Shown here: positions 16,726-24,578 of the stretch, one piece after another
Position numbering within the stretch: the stretch's first letter is position 1
Layout of the letters: the number at the start of each line of letters is the position of its first letter
Source of the DNA: Alphaproteobacteria bacterium UBA3002
GTDB taxonomy: Bacteria; Pseudomonadota; Alphaproteobacteria; Rickettsiales; UBA3002
Length of the DNA stretch: 45,002 nt
Assembly (NCBI GenBank): GCA_002346425.1
Contig: DDZS01000050.1
Coordinates: 1-45,002, forward strand
Direction: 5' to 3'
Made by a program: the position numbers and the translations under genes
The notes under the pieces: generated by a model
Databases searched by the model: none
Told to the model about the DNA's origin: nothing
What the model saw: only the letters and a program-made list of their open reading frames with translations

Positions 16726-17346
16726 TTAAGCGAAATAATTCCGTGCTTTTTGGATGGCCTGATTCAGCTCCAGCAATGCGGATTCATCCGATGCGGACTC
16801 TTTGGCTTTTTGGCGATAGAGCTTGTTGGCATGATCCAGCGTGTCACCAAATTCCACCCCCAGCACATCCATCCAATCCGGTTTTACCATAGAGTCTTTT
16901 GGATGAAACTGCTTAGAATTGACTTTGATTTCACGAATCGAACGGTCCGAAAGCATGCGCATCACCTGCCCGCTTTCAACAACGCCCCATTTCGAAAGCG
17001 CATTGATGTTTCGAAGCGTTAAATAAAGCGCGTAAATATTTTGCTCGATTTGCACCCATTGCTGCGAAACCAGATCAATGTCTTTGTCATCGAGCGTGAT
17101 ATGCAGACAAATCGCCGAATGCTCTTTCAACTGACGACGATTCTTTTTCTGATGCAGGCGCTCATAATACGACCCCAAAACAAATTTCGCCTGCCCCATC
17201 ATAGCGCATTCCATCTCGAGGTAATCCAGCGCCTGATCGATCGTTAAATCCCGAGGAAAATCGGCATTATGCGTTTGCAAGCGTCGCGCAATCAGCGCTT
17301 CGTCGGATGGTAAGTTTGGATCGGCTTCGTATTGTATTCCCTGCAT
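16726..17346 (-). CDS. Protein with a degenerate C-terminal J-domain-like segment
   Basis: A 206-residue soluble protein I cannot assign to a characterised family. The C-terminal 48 residues (about 158-205: DWMDVLGVEFGDTLDHAN, then YRQKAKES, ending LNQAIQKARNYF) follow the J-domain pattern of LGV, YRxxAK and NxAxxxL. The HPD tripeptide that stimulates DnaK is missing; the loop reads KESASDES. The N-terminal part is helical and charged, with a Lys/Arg patch (HQKKNRRQLK). It begins three bases after the RNase E stop, suggesting co-expression. It may be an adaptor that has lost Hsp70 stimulation. Confidence 0.75.
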   Translation of the reverse strand: MQGIQYEADPNLPSDEALIARRLQTHNADFPRDLTIDQALDYLEMECAMMGQAKFVLGSYYERLHQKKNRRQLKEHSAICLHITLDDKDIDLVSQQWVQIEQNIYALYLTLRNINALSKWGVVESGQVMRMLSDRSIREIKVNSKQFHPKDSMVKPDWMDVLGVEFGDTLDHANKLYRQKAKESASDESALLELNQAIQKARNYFA

Positions 17347-17349
17347 GCG

Positions 17350-19782
17350 TTACGAGCCCTCCACAACCCGGTTCCACCAGCCGCGTTTCTTCGGCTTGTC
17401 ATCTGTCGTATCGCCATGATCTACGATAACTGGATCATCTACCGGCGCTTTTTGCTGCGCAACGATTTTTAGATCTTCTATAACATTCGCAGATGATTTT
17501 TCTTCAGGCTCTGGTGTTTTTGTAGCGTTTTGCTTGGGAGAAGCTTCCTTTTTAACAGCAGGCTTTTCCTCTATTTCGGCTAATGGCTCTGCCGATTCTT
17601 TTTGAGAATCTTCCGCAGCAGTCTTCTCCGTACCATTAGAATCGCGCTCCCCACGGCGCTTGCGACGCGGCGACGCACGACGGCCCCGCCCTTTATTTTC
17701 GTCACTCGAAGATTCTGTCTCAGCTTCTGGCGCATCGGTAGCATCCTCCGGTTTACGGCGGCCTCTACGCGGCTTAGACTTGCCGGATGGCTTACGCGAG
17801 CTGCGCTCCTCTTGCTCATCGGCATCGGGCTTTGCTTCACGCGGTTCTGGTTTAGCCTCCCTTACCTCATTTTCCTCGCGTTCATTCCGCTCCATACCTT
17901 TACGGCGTCCGCGCCCCCCACGTTTGCCCCGGCGTTTGCGACGCGGCGAATCTTTTTCATCATGACGGATGGTTTTCCCATCCTGCGTGGTTTTAATCAG
18001 ATTGAAGGCGCCCTCGCCGAGTTCATTATCGATAGCAAAACTAATCGCCACCCCATAATCGGTTTCAATTTGCTGAATCAGTTCGCGTTTTTCGTTCACC
18101 AATTGCAAAATGATCGCCGGAGTGCTTTCCACCTTCATTTCGGTAAATTCACCGCTGACGGCCTCGCGCTCGACAATCCGGATGATTTGCATCATCGCCG
18201 TTTGTGTCGAAGCGACCATTCCGGTGCCCTTACATTGGGCGCAGGTGACCATGCTCGATTCAGTAATAGAAGGCCGCAGACGCTGGCGCGATAGCTCGAT
18301 CAATCCAAATGGACTGATGCGGCTCACCTGAATTTTTGCACGATCTCGTTTTAAAGCATCACGCACCGCACGTTCCAGCGTACGGCGGTTTTTGCCGTAA
18401 TACATGTCGATGAAGTCGATGACGACAATGCCCGCCATATCGCGCAGACGCAGTTGACGCGCTACTTCCGTCGCTGCTTCAAGATTGGTTTTAATCGCCG
18501 TTTCTTCAACGTTGCGCTCTGAAGTTGAACGGCCCGAGTTGACGTCGATCGAGATCAGCGCTTCCGTTGATTGCAAGACCAGCGAGCCACCGGATGGTAA
18601 TTGCACCTCCGGCTCGTAAATAGACGCCAGCGCCTCTTCCACCTCATATTCCGCAAACAGAGGACGCGCTTCTTTATATTGCTTCACGCGCGGCGCATGG
18701 CTTGGCATGATCAGCTTCATAAAGGCTTTTGCGTCTTTATATGCCTGATCGCCCTGTACCAGTACATGATCAATATCACTTGTATACATGTCGCGGATGG
18801 AACGTTTAATGATGTCGCTTTCTTCATAAATCAGTGCAGGCGCATTGGATGCCAGCGTTGTTTCACGAATCTGACTCCATAATTTCACCAGATATTCGTA
18901 ATCGCGCTTGATTTCTGCCTTGGTACGATCCAGCCCCGCGGTACGAATAATTGCATTTAATCCGCGTTTATCTTTAAATTCTTGCAGCATACTTTTTAGT
19001 TTGCGGCGTTGTTCATTATTACTGATCTTGCGTGATACCCCACCCGCTTTGATAGAGTTCGGCATCAGCACGCAATAACGACCGGCTAGGGAAATGTAAG
19101 AGGTCATCGAGCAGCCTTTATTGCCACGCTCTTCTTTGATCACCTGCACTAGCATGATCTGACCGCGTTTAATGACTTCCTGAATTTTATAGCGTTTGAA
19201 GAGCGTGCCTTTTTGTTTGCGCGCTTCTTCCGTATCATCGGCGATTACTGTTTCAGCGGCGTCTTTCGGATCTTCCTCGTCATCCTCTTCATCGTCGCTG
19301 ACATCGCCCGAGACCACATCGCCGGTTTGCTCTAAAGACGCATATTCTGTATTTTCGTCATGCTGCTCATCATTGCCCCCTTTGCGGCGGCGGCGACCTC
19401 CGCGACGACGACGGCGCGGCTTTTCTTTTTGCTCCTTCGCGTCTTCCTCTTCGGCTTCCATCTCCTGTTCTTCCGCTTCTTCTTCTTCGCGGGCAACAGC
19501 AGCTTCTTCGGCAAGCAGACGTTGTTTATCTTCTACAGGAATTTGATAATAATCGGGGTGAATCTCAGAAAAAGGCAAGAAGCCTTGTTTATTGCCGCCA
19601 TATTCCACGAATGCCGCCTGTAGCGACGGCTCAACTCGGGTAACCTTCGCTAAGAAGATGTTACCTTTTAGCTGTAGTTTCGAGGCGGTGATAAAATCAA
19701 AATCGTCAATTTCATCATGGTCTAGGATGACAACACGGGTTTCGCCCTCGTGTTGGGCATCGATTAACATTTGTTTGCTCAT
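17350..19782 (-). CDS. rne: Ribonuclease E (RNase E/G family)
   Basis: Principal mRNA-decay and RNA-processing endonuclease, 810 residues. The S1 domain begins near residue 36 and is split by a highly charged insertion (about 90-200, acidic runs plus an Arg cluster RRRRRGGRRRRKGG). Catalytic-domain aspartates lie in SIDVNSGRST and VIDFIDMYYG, and the Zn-link CAQCKGTG is present. From about 565 onward it is an Arg/Glu-rich disordered scaffold ending KKRGWWNRVVEGS, as in alphaproteobacteria. I start at MSKQMLIDA: GGAG lies six bases before it, while the in-frame ATG at 19794 overlaps a TATAAT box. Two genes follow on the same strand. Confidence 0.97.
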   Translation of the reverse strand: MSKQMLIDAQHEGETRVVILDHDEIDDFDFITASKLQLKGNIFLAKVTRVEPSLQAAFVEYGGNKQGFLPFSEIHPDYYQIPVEDKQRLLAEEAAVAREEEEAEEQEMEAEEEDAKEQKEKPRRRRRGGRRRRKGGNDEQHDENTEYASLEQTGDVVSGDVSDDEEDDEEDPKDAAETVIADDTEEARKQKGTLFKRYKIQEVIKRGQIMLVQVIKEERGNKGCSMTSYISLAGRYCVLMPNSIKAGGVSRKISNNEQRRKLKSMLQEFKDKRGLNAIIRTAGLDRTKAEIKRDYEYLVKLWSQIRETTLASNAPALIYEESDIIKRSIRDMYTSDIDHVLVQGDQAYKDAKAFMKLIMPSHAPRVKQYKEARPLFAEYEVEEALASIYEPEVQLPSGGSLVLQSTEALISIDVNSGRSTSERNVEETAIKTNLEAATEVARQLRLRDMAGIVVIDFIDMYYGKNRRTLERAVRDALKRDRAKIQVSRISPFGLIELSRQRLRPSITESSMVTCAQCKGTGMVASTQTAMMQIIRIVEREAVSGEFTEMKVESTPAIILQLVNEKRELIQQIETDYGVAISFAIDNELGEGAFNLIKTTQDGKTIRHDEKDSPRRKRRGKRGGRGRRKGMERNEREENEVREAKPEPREAKPDADEQEERSSRKPSGKSKPRRGRRKPEDATDAPEAETESSSDENKGRGRRASPRRKRRGERDSNGTEKTAAEDSQKESAEPLAEIEEKPAVKKEASPKQNATKTPEPEEKSSANVIEDLKIVAQQKAPVDDPVIVDHGDTTDDKPKKRGWWNRVVEGS

Positions 19783-19792
19783 TGGTCGCTCC

Positions 19793-19798
19793 ATTATA
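19793..19798 (-). promoter_or_regulatory. Perfect -10 hexamer immediately upstream of rne
   Basis: TATAAT on the minus strand, ten bases before the rne ATG and touching the GGAG ribosome site (19792-19789). No convincing -35 at 16-18 bases. If used, transcription would begin three or four bases before the ATG and exclude the ribosome site; otherwise it may be fortuitous. Confidence 0.35.
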
Positions 19799-19843
19799 AG
19801 CGCAACGACGCAATCATTCAGGCGAGTTTACGCGAGACACTCC

Positions 19844-19863
19844 CGTCGGCAGTCACGCCGACG
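19844..19863. other. Hairpin in the rne-amiC intergenic region
   Basis: CGTCGGC (19844-19850), a six-base loop AGTCAC, and GCCGACG (19857-19863): a perfect seven-base-pair stem. No T-run follows on either strand, so it is not a terminator. Confidence 0.5.
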
Positions 19864-19937
19864 CAACCCAAGATTCGGGATTAAATGGAAAGTACGATTC
19901 AGACTGCGCATGGCCGTCATGATATAAACTCTGTTCT

Positions 19938-19955
19938 GCAATGAAGGGTCATTGC
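19938..19955. other. Second hairpin in the rne-amiC intergenic region
   Basis: GCAATGA (19938-19944), loop AGGG, TCATTGC (19949-19955): a perfect seven-base-pair stem. It could be an RNA stem in a long rne leader or a DNA operator; no T-run follows. Confidence 0.5.
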
Positions 19956-20089
19956 CGGTTAACTGTTACAGGCAGCGGGAGCATTTTTTGTGCTTCGCGC
20001 GCGCTATATTTCATTGTCATGCCGCAGCATGCCCATTGACCATAGCAGTTCCTGTCCACATGTCTAGCGGGAAAAGATCGGCAGCACGC

Positions 20090-20118
20090 TTGCCATTTCA
20101 TATTTCGCCGCCTATCCC
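20090..20118 (+). promoter_or_regulatory. Leaderless promoter candidate of amiC
   Basis: TTGCCA (20090-20095, five of six consensus), a 17-base spacer and TATCCC (20113-20118, four of six), ending six bases before the ATG at 20125. There is no ribosome site. The geometry predicts initiation on or next to the start codon. Confidence 0.5.
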
Positions 20119-20124
20119 TTGGCT

Positions 20125-21276
20125 ATGAAGCGCTTTTTACTCGTAATATTGCTTGTGGGTTTCGCCTTGCCCAGTATGGCGGCGCGCCTGCAAACTATTG
20201 ACGCACAACAAGCCGCAGGCACCGAAACCATTATTCTCGTTTTTGATCGCGCGGTGCAATTACAGCAGCAATTCATTTTGCCCTCCCCGCCTCGTCTGGT
20301 CATTGATATGGCGACCACGCAGTATGACAAAGCCAGCTTGGATCAATTCAACCAAACTTATCGCGGCGGGCAAATTAAGGCGCTGCGCAGCGGACAGTTC
20401 GATACAGATACGACGCGTTTCGTTTTTGATATCACGCATCCTCAGATTAATTATCAGGTTCAGGCCCTCGGCAATCAGCTAAAAGTACTATTGACCACCT
20501 TGCCGGGTAGTGCGGCACCCATCGCGCAACCCTCTACCGATGTCACACCAATTGCTAATGCGCCGGTGCCGGTATTCCGTTCGAAAGTAGCGGCCAAAGA
20601 AGCGATGAAGCCGACTATTGTCATCGATGCAGGCCATGGGGGGAAAGATAGCGGCGCGCGTAGCAGGCAAGGTTTATTAGAAAAAACGATCACATTACAA
20701 TATGCGCATGCGTTGCGCGACGCATTGCTGCGAACGGGGCGCTATAAAGTCGTATTAACCCGTGAGGGTGATGAGTATCTATTCTTGCAGGACCGTGTGC
20801 GTTTCGCACGCACCAGCCGGGGCGATATGTTTATATCCTTACATGCGGATGCCAATCCGCGCAGTTCCGCCCAAGGCGTGTCTGTCTATACTCTATCTGA
20901 AACCGCATCGGATGAAGAAGCCGCTGCTTTGGCGCAACAAGAAAACAAAGCGGATATTGTGGGGGGATTAGATTTAAGCCATGAAGATAAAACCGTTGCC
21001 GATATTTTAATCGATCTCGCGCAGCGTGAAACCAATAATAAATCGTCACGCTTTGCTGAGTTGGTGATCGAGCACATGAACCCCAAAATCCCGCTAATTG
21101 CGAATACGCATCGTTTTGCGGGCTTTCGGGTCTTGAAAGCGCCGGACATCCCCTCAATATTGCTCGAGATGGGTTTCCTGACCAACGAACAGGACGCTTA
21201 TCGCATGCAAACGCGCGAGTATCGTGACAAATTGGTGCAAAGCTTGGTCTCGGCCATCAATGCACATTTCAATTAA
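20125..21276 (+). CDS. N-acetylmuramoyl-L-alanine amidase, AmiC type (AMIN plus Amidase_3)
   Basis: Periplasmic zinc amidase that splits septal peptidoglycan so daughter cells separate. It has 383 residues with a signal peptide ending near SMAA (about residue 20). An AMIN domain (about 22-130) localises it to the septum. The Amidase_3 domain from about 164 shows IVIDAGHGGKDSGA (Zn His near 171), Glu near 186 (LLEKTITL), ISLHADANP (Zn His) and the catalytic Glu in SILLEMGFLTN. I start at ATG 20125 rather than TTG 20119 because the ATG is spaced correctly from the -10 box and gives a clean signal sequence. The OmpA-like gene follows 84 bases downstream. Confidence 0.94.
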   Translation: MKRFLLVILLVGFALPSMAARLQTIDAQQAAGTETIILVFDRAVQLQQQFILPSPPRLVIDMATTQYDKASLDQFNQTYRGGQIKALRSGQFDTDTTRFVFDITHPQINYQVQALGNQLKVLLTTLPGSAAPIAQPSTDVTPIANAPVPVFRSKVAAKEAMKPTIVIDAGHGGKDSGARSRQGLLEKTITLQYAHALRDALLRTGRYKVVLTREGDEYLFLQDRVRFARTSRGDMFISLHADANPRSSAQGVSVYTLSETASDEEAAALAQQENKADIVGGLDLSHEDKTVADILIDLAQRETNNKSSRFAELVIEHMNPKIPLIANTHRFAGFRVLKAPDIPSILLEMGFLTNEQDAYRMQTREYRDKLVQSLVSAINAHFN

Positions 21277-21340
21277 GTCAGGGGACTAAAGCGTTAAAAA
21301 AAACTAACGAAAAAACACTTGCGCCGCCCCTGACCGGCGC
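21277..21340 (+). other. Nested inverted repeats, possible RNA pseudoknot or operator
   Basis: GCGCCG (21321-21326) and CGGCGC (21335-21340) form a perfect six-base-pair stem whose whole loop is CCCCTGAC (21327-21334). That eight-base loop is the exact complement of GTCAGGGG (21277-21284), which directly follows the amiC stop codon. The two pairings are compatible as a loop-to-tail pseudoknot or could alternate. A TTGCGC/TATGGT pair (21319-21324, 21341-21346) also flanks the stem, so it might instead be an operator in a promoter spacer. Confidence 0.55.
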
Positions 21341-21360
21341 TATGGTGAAAAAAAGGGTAA

Positions 21361-21963
21361 ATGATGAAAAAACTACTACTAACGACACTGGCAACGTTCA
21401 TGCTAACTTCCACCTTCGCGATGGCAGAGCCGGAAAAGCCAGCTTATGACAAACATGACGGTTTTATCGTCGATAAACATGGTGAATGCGTGCGTACGAA
21501 ATGGATGAAAGCAGATGATCCGTGTAATCCGACGCCGCCACCACCGCCGCCTGCTCCGAAACCTGTTGTAGTTGCTCCGGCTCCGAAAGTAAGCCTGGAA
21601 CAGCGTACGGTCTATTTTGACTTTGATAGCGCTGAACTGACAGCAGATGCCACGAGCAAGCTGAACAACCTGTCTCAAATCATCAACAATTCTAGCGCGA
21701 TTCGTGACGTACAGATTGTTGGTTTCACGGATCAGTTCGGTTCGGATTCCTACAATATGGCTCTGTCGAAACGCCGCGTAAAATCGGTTGAAGATTACTT
21801 GGATCAACGTTCACGTCTGGATACACAAGCTGCGGATATTCGCGGATTGGGTAAAGCACCGAAAACCGGCTGCGACAGCGTGAAAGGACGCGAAGACAAA
21901 ATTGCATGTATGCAAAAAGAACGTCGCGTTGAGATCGAATTCAAATTTCAGGAAGCCCGCTAA
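21361..21963 (+). CDS. OmpA-family outer membrane protein, peptidoglycan-binding
   Basis: A 200-residue secreted protein with a signal peptide (about residues 1-22, ending FAMA), a short N-terminal region with two Cys (HGECVRTKWMKADDPC), a Pro-rich linker (TPPPPPPAPKP) and an OmpA C-terminal domain (about 80-197). The domain shows TVYFDFDSAELTADA, QIVGFTDQFGSDSYNMALS and the Arg pair region QKERRVEIEF that contacts diaminopimelate. There is no N-terminal beta-barrel, so it resembles Pal-like tethers rather than full OmpA, and there is no lipobox. Two adjacent ATGs exist; the second (21364) is better spaced (six bases) from GGG at 21355-21357. A strong terminator follows. Confidence 0.92.
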   Translation: MMKKLLLTTLATFMLTSTFAMAEPEKPAYDKHDGFIVDKHGECVRTKWMKADDPCNPTPPPPPPAPKPVVVAPAPKVSLEQRTVYFDFDSAELTADATSKLNNLSQIINNSSAIRDVQIVGFTDQFGSDSYNMALSKRRVKSVEDYLDQRSRLDTQAADIRGLGKAPKTGCDSVKGREDKIACMQKERRVEIEFKFQEAR

Positions 21964-22002
21964 GACGGCCACCTGAACAACAGTTTCATAGCGTAACCAA
22001 CC

Positions 22003-22034
22003 TTGGGAGGCTTAGCGGCCTCCCAATTTTTTTT
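22003..22034 (+). terminator. Intrinsic terminator after the OmpA-like gene
   Basis: TTGGGAGGC (22003-22011), loop TTAGCG, GCCTCCCAA (22018-22026), then eight T residues (22027-22034). A perfect nine-base-pair stem plus a T-run 40 bases after the stop codon: a textbook rho-independent terminator, and the clearest one in the window. Confidence 0.93.
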
Positions 22035-22178
22035 GTGGGACGCTATATTCAGCTTCTCCACTTAAAGTAACAAAGCCTCTGCTCTGTACCAGACCTTCTC
22101 TAAGATTTGAATACACGCACTTTTATTTCCGCTCTCACACCGTGAGCAGAACGACAGTTCAAATAGTAATCGTTGAAA

Positions 22179-22832
22179 TTAATCGTTGCGTAATAACGCT
22201 TCGATATCGGAGTCGCTGAGATTTTTTGGCTGCGGTTGAGGGGCTGGCTCTTCTTTGACTTCTGGTGCCACCTCTGCTTCTGCACTAGCCATCGCCTCCG
22301 GTTCCATCTCGATCAACTCTTCCGCCTCGGCAGCTTGCGCCACCATTTCTGCAGGCGTCTCGTCGATCGCGACGTCATTTGTCTCTAGGACTTCATCAGA
22401 AACGTGAGTGAGCGCATCGGGTTCTTCTTGCGCAATAGCTGCCGGTACCGATTCTGCGGCCACTTTCACGCCGAATGCTTCGGTAATCGCTATATCGGTA
22501 AATCCTTCTTTGTGGCGTTCGGCATCATAGCGTTCCATCACTTCACGATCTAAAAAGCTCACGCCTTTTTTCTTGGTATCTGAACGATATTCCACCGTTT
22601 CTTCGCTCGCCTGTAATTCGCTTTCGCTCAAGGCGGGATAGATTTCCATCATTTCTCGCTGAATTTTCCATGGTGAGGTCACACCTGCTTTTTCCATGGC
22701 CTCTAGCGCCGAACTTGCCAATACATGGGTGTAAGTCTTGGCATCGGTATACACACGGTATTTCGATACATCCCCATGTGCAAAACGATTCCGCTTCAAG
22801 ACAATCGCATCCAGGCCTACGGGTAATTTCAT
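22179..22832 (-). CDS. Acidic hypothetical protein with a C-terminal SDIEALL motif
   Basis: About 217 residues; I do not recognise the family. The first 110 residues look folded (LPVGLDAIVLKRNRFAHGDV, then TDAKTYTHVLASSALEAM). The rest is a Glu/Ala-rich, probably disordered tail (EAEELIEMEPEAMASAEAE) that ends NLSDSDIEALLRND. That ending resembles the short EIDALL helix at the FliM N-terminus, which binds CheY-P. I choose ATG 22832; a TTG at 22877 would add 15 residues and overlap the PAS gene by 16 bases. It lies just downstream of the PAS-domain gene, so the two are probably co-transcribed and may act together. No flagellar or chemotaxis gene is in the window. Confidence 0.7.
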   Translation of the reverse strand: MKLPVGLDAIVLKRNRFAHGDVSKYRVYTDAKTYTHVLASSALEAMEKAGVTSPWKIQREMMEIYPALSESELQASEETVEYRSDTKKKGVSFLDREVMERYDAERHKEGFTDIAITEAFGVKVAAESVPAAIAQEEPDALTHVSDEVLETNDVAIDETPAEMVAQAAEAEELIEMEPEAMASAEAEVAPEVKEEPAPQPQPKNLSDSDIEALLRND

Positions 22833-22861
22833 ATCGTGTTGCCCACCGGTAAAATTCTGTT

Positions 22862-23305
22862 CTACAGCGTTATCCAACGCATCCCCCCAATAATATAGCT
22901 GACTTCTTCCGTCGAATCATTGCCTAAAGGCAATAGACAGGTACGTGATTTAATCAGCATGACCGATTGATTGGTAAATTCGATATCCTCTTGCAGAGGC
23001 TCTTTCGTCTCTACCACCCGATTAAATTTCTGGATAAGCAGATCATTCGCCGGATAGGCCAATGTTTCGCACACTTCTTTGTCTGTGCTTTGCGCGCCAT
23101 ATGCCTCAACCAGCTTTGGACCCAGATAGATATATTTAAACGTCACCGCATCATCTTCATCGCGGCGGACCAATAGACATGAATCCCAGATATCCTTCAG
23201 TTCCTCAGGCGCAATCTCGTTTTCCAGCGGAAAAGGACGCCCCGCTTTCAGATTATTCCAGTAAGCCGTCAGTTTTTCGTCAATTCGTTTTTTATTCTGA
23301 AACAT
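22862..23305 (-). CDS. Small PAS-domain protein (PAS_5 type)
   Basis: A 147-residue single-domain protein matching the alphaproteobacterial PAS_5 pattern: ELKDIWDSCLLVRRDEDD, then FKYIYLGPKLVEAYG and the terminal YIIGGMRWITL. It has no attached output domain, so it probably acts by contacting another protein. The start has GAGGG five bases... upstream in CGAGGGACT before the ATG, a good ribosome site. The next gene follows after 29 bases. Ligand unknown; homologues are usually annotated only as PAS-domain proteins. Confidence 0.8.
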   Translation of the reverse strand: MFQNKKRIDEKLTAYWNNLKAGRPFPLENEIAPEELKDIWDSCLLVRRDEDDAVTFKYIYLGPKLVEAYGAQSTDKEVCETLAYPANDLLIQKFNRVVETKEPLQEDIEFTNQSVMLIKSRTCLLPLGNDSTEEVSYIIGGMRWITL

Positions 23306-23348
23306 AGTCCCTCGTGTTTCGCGCAGTATACCATGCTGGGCTGCACGG

Positions 23349-24578
23349 TTAACTGTTTTTTTCTAAAACTCGTCCTGCCAGATAGAGAGAACCGGTAATC
23401 AACACGCGTTCTCCTGCTTTGGCACAGGCAACAGCCCCTCGCACCGCCTCATCCAAATGCGCATAAGCAGTGACATCGCTACGCAAGCTTTGTGCCGAAT
23501 CCCGCAAAGCGTTTAGCGACTGACTTAAAGGCTCATCAGGAATCTCCATCACATGGCAAGAGGCAATAACGGGTGCTAATGGCGCTAAAAATTCCTGCAC
23601 TGCATGACCTTCCGACATGCTAAACACAAGGTGAACCGGCGTTTCTTCCGCAGTGATCCACCGCGCCAGCTCTACGGCTGCCGGGCCGTTATGCCCGCTG
23701 TCCAGCCATATTTCGCATTCTTGTGCGTGTGCAATTTCCACTAAGGCTCCCTGCTCTAGCTTTTGCAACCGCGCCGGCCATCGTGCGGCAATGAAATGCT
23801 GTTCTGGCTGCTCTAGCTTTGCAAATCCCTGGGTTTGTAAATAGTGCAAGGCAGTCAGTGCGGTCGTCGCATTGTCTCTTTGATGTGCCCCAGCCAATCC
23901 TAGCGGGACGTCTGGAAGCGTGGCACGCGGCAATACCGCACTTGCCCGCTCATCTGCAACTTGGCGTATCACGTCTTCGGCCCCGTCATCTTGATGCGCA
24001 AGCACGCAGGGCACATAGTGTTTAATAATACCCGCTTTTTCATATGCGATGGCTCCCAGCGTCGTCCCCAGATACGCCTGATGGTCAAGCCCAACAGGGG
24101 TAATTACTGAAAGCAGGGGCGTGACCACATTCGTCGCATCAAAACGCCCGCCCATTCCTACTTCCAACAAACAAATATCGGCAGGCGTGGCGGCAAATAG
24201 CTCAAACGCAGCGACGGTCAACGCCTCAAAATAAGTAAGCGGAAACACTTGGTTACGTATGCGCACCTGCTGCAACTGTTGATACAGTATTTCTTCCGAT
24301 ACGGGTACTCCTGCCAGCACAAATCGTTCGGTGATCGATACCAAGTGCGGCGAGGTATAGACATGGCACCGATACCCAGCGCCCTCTAACGCCGCGCGTA
24401 TAAACGCGATGGTCGATCCTTTGCCATTCGTACCGGCGACATGCACCACCGAAGGTAGCTTGCGCTCGGGATGAGCAATCGCCGCCAAATGTGCTTCGAC
24501 GCGGCCTAGCGACAAATCGATCGCTTTTAACCCGGGATGCATCAGCGATTGCAGGAGGGCCTGCATCGATTCGCTCAT
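23349..24578 (-). CDS. folC: Bifunctional dihydrofolate synthase / folylpolyglutamate synthase
   Basis: Adds glutamate to dihydropteroate and then to folate. It has 409 residues of the Mur-ligase type, with the P-loop GTNGKGS at 49-55, YTSPHLVSITERF (the second folate motif), LLEVGMGGRFDATN and VGLDHQAYLG. The C-terminal domain has LDSGHNGPAA. The start overlaps the folP stop as ATGA, completing a folK-folP-folC run. accD and other genes often found beside folC are absent. Confidence 0.95.
   Translation of the reverse strand: MSESMQALLQSLMHPGLKAIDLSLGRVEAHLAAIAHPERKLPSVVHVAGTNGKGSTIAFIRAALEGAGYRCHVYTSPHLVSITERFVLAGVPVSEEILYQQLQQVRIRNQVFPLTYFEALTVAAFELFAATPADICLLEVGMGGRFDATNVVTPLLSVITPVGLDHQAYLGTTLGAIAYEKAGIIKHYVPCVLAHQDDGAEDVIRQVADERASAVLPRATLPDVPLGLAGAHQRDNATTALTALHYLQTQGFAKLEQPEQHFIAARWPARLQKLEQGALVEIAHAQECEIWLDSGHNGPAAVELARWITAEETPVHLVFSMSEGHAVQEFLAPLAPVIASCHVMEIPDEPLSQSLNALRDSAQSLRSDVTAYAHLDEAVRGAVACAKAGERVLITGSLYLAGRVLEKNS

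Larger units (their letters stand above)
19783..20124. other. Intergenic region between divergent rne and amiC (about 340 bases)
   Basis: The largest gene-free stretch. It holds the TATAAT box of rne (19793-19798), two perfect hairpins (19844-19863 and 19938-19955) and the amiC promoter (20090-20118). I see no tRNA, no recognisable riboswitch and no plausible small gene. An open frame at 19592-19927 crosses it but lies mostly antisense to rne. If rne is also transcribed from a distal site, the two hairpins would fall in its leader, where E. coli RNase E autoregulates; that link is an inference. Confidence 0.6.

Noticed and set aside
17602..18294. A 230-codon open frame antisense to rne
   Set aside because: Same cause as above; it overlaps the conserved catalytic and scaffold regions of RNase E, and its own sequence has no recognisable domain.
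19196..19546. Ser-rich open frame on the plus strand inside rne
   Set aside because: It is the antisense of the Glu/Asp/Arg-rich RNase E insertion; low complexity on one strand creates a long open frame on the other. There is no ribosome site or independent support.
19783..20124. A tRNA or small structured RNA gene in the largest spacer
   Set aside because: No acceptor stem/CCA, no T-loop GTTCRA pattern and no promoter-hairpin-terminator unit could be found; only two isolated hairpins.
22134..22146. CTCAC-ACC-GTGAG hairpin after the acidic protein gene
   Set aside because: Only five base pairs, a three-base loop and no T-run on the minus strand; not a supported terminator.
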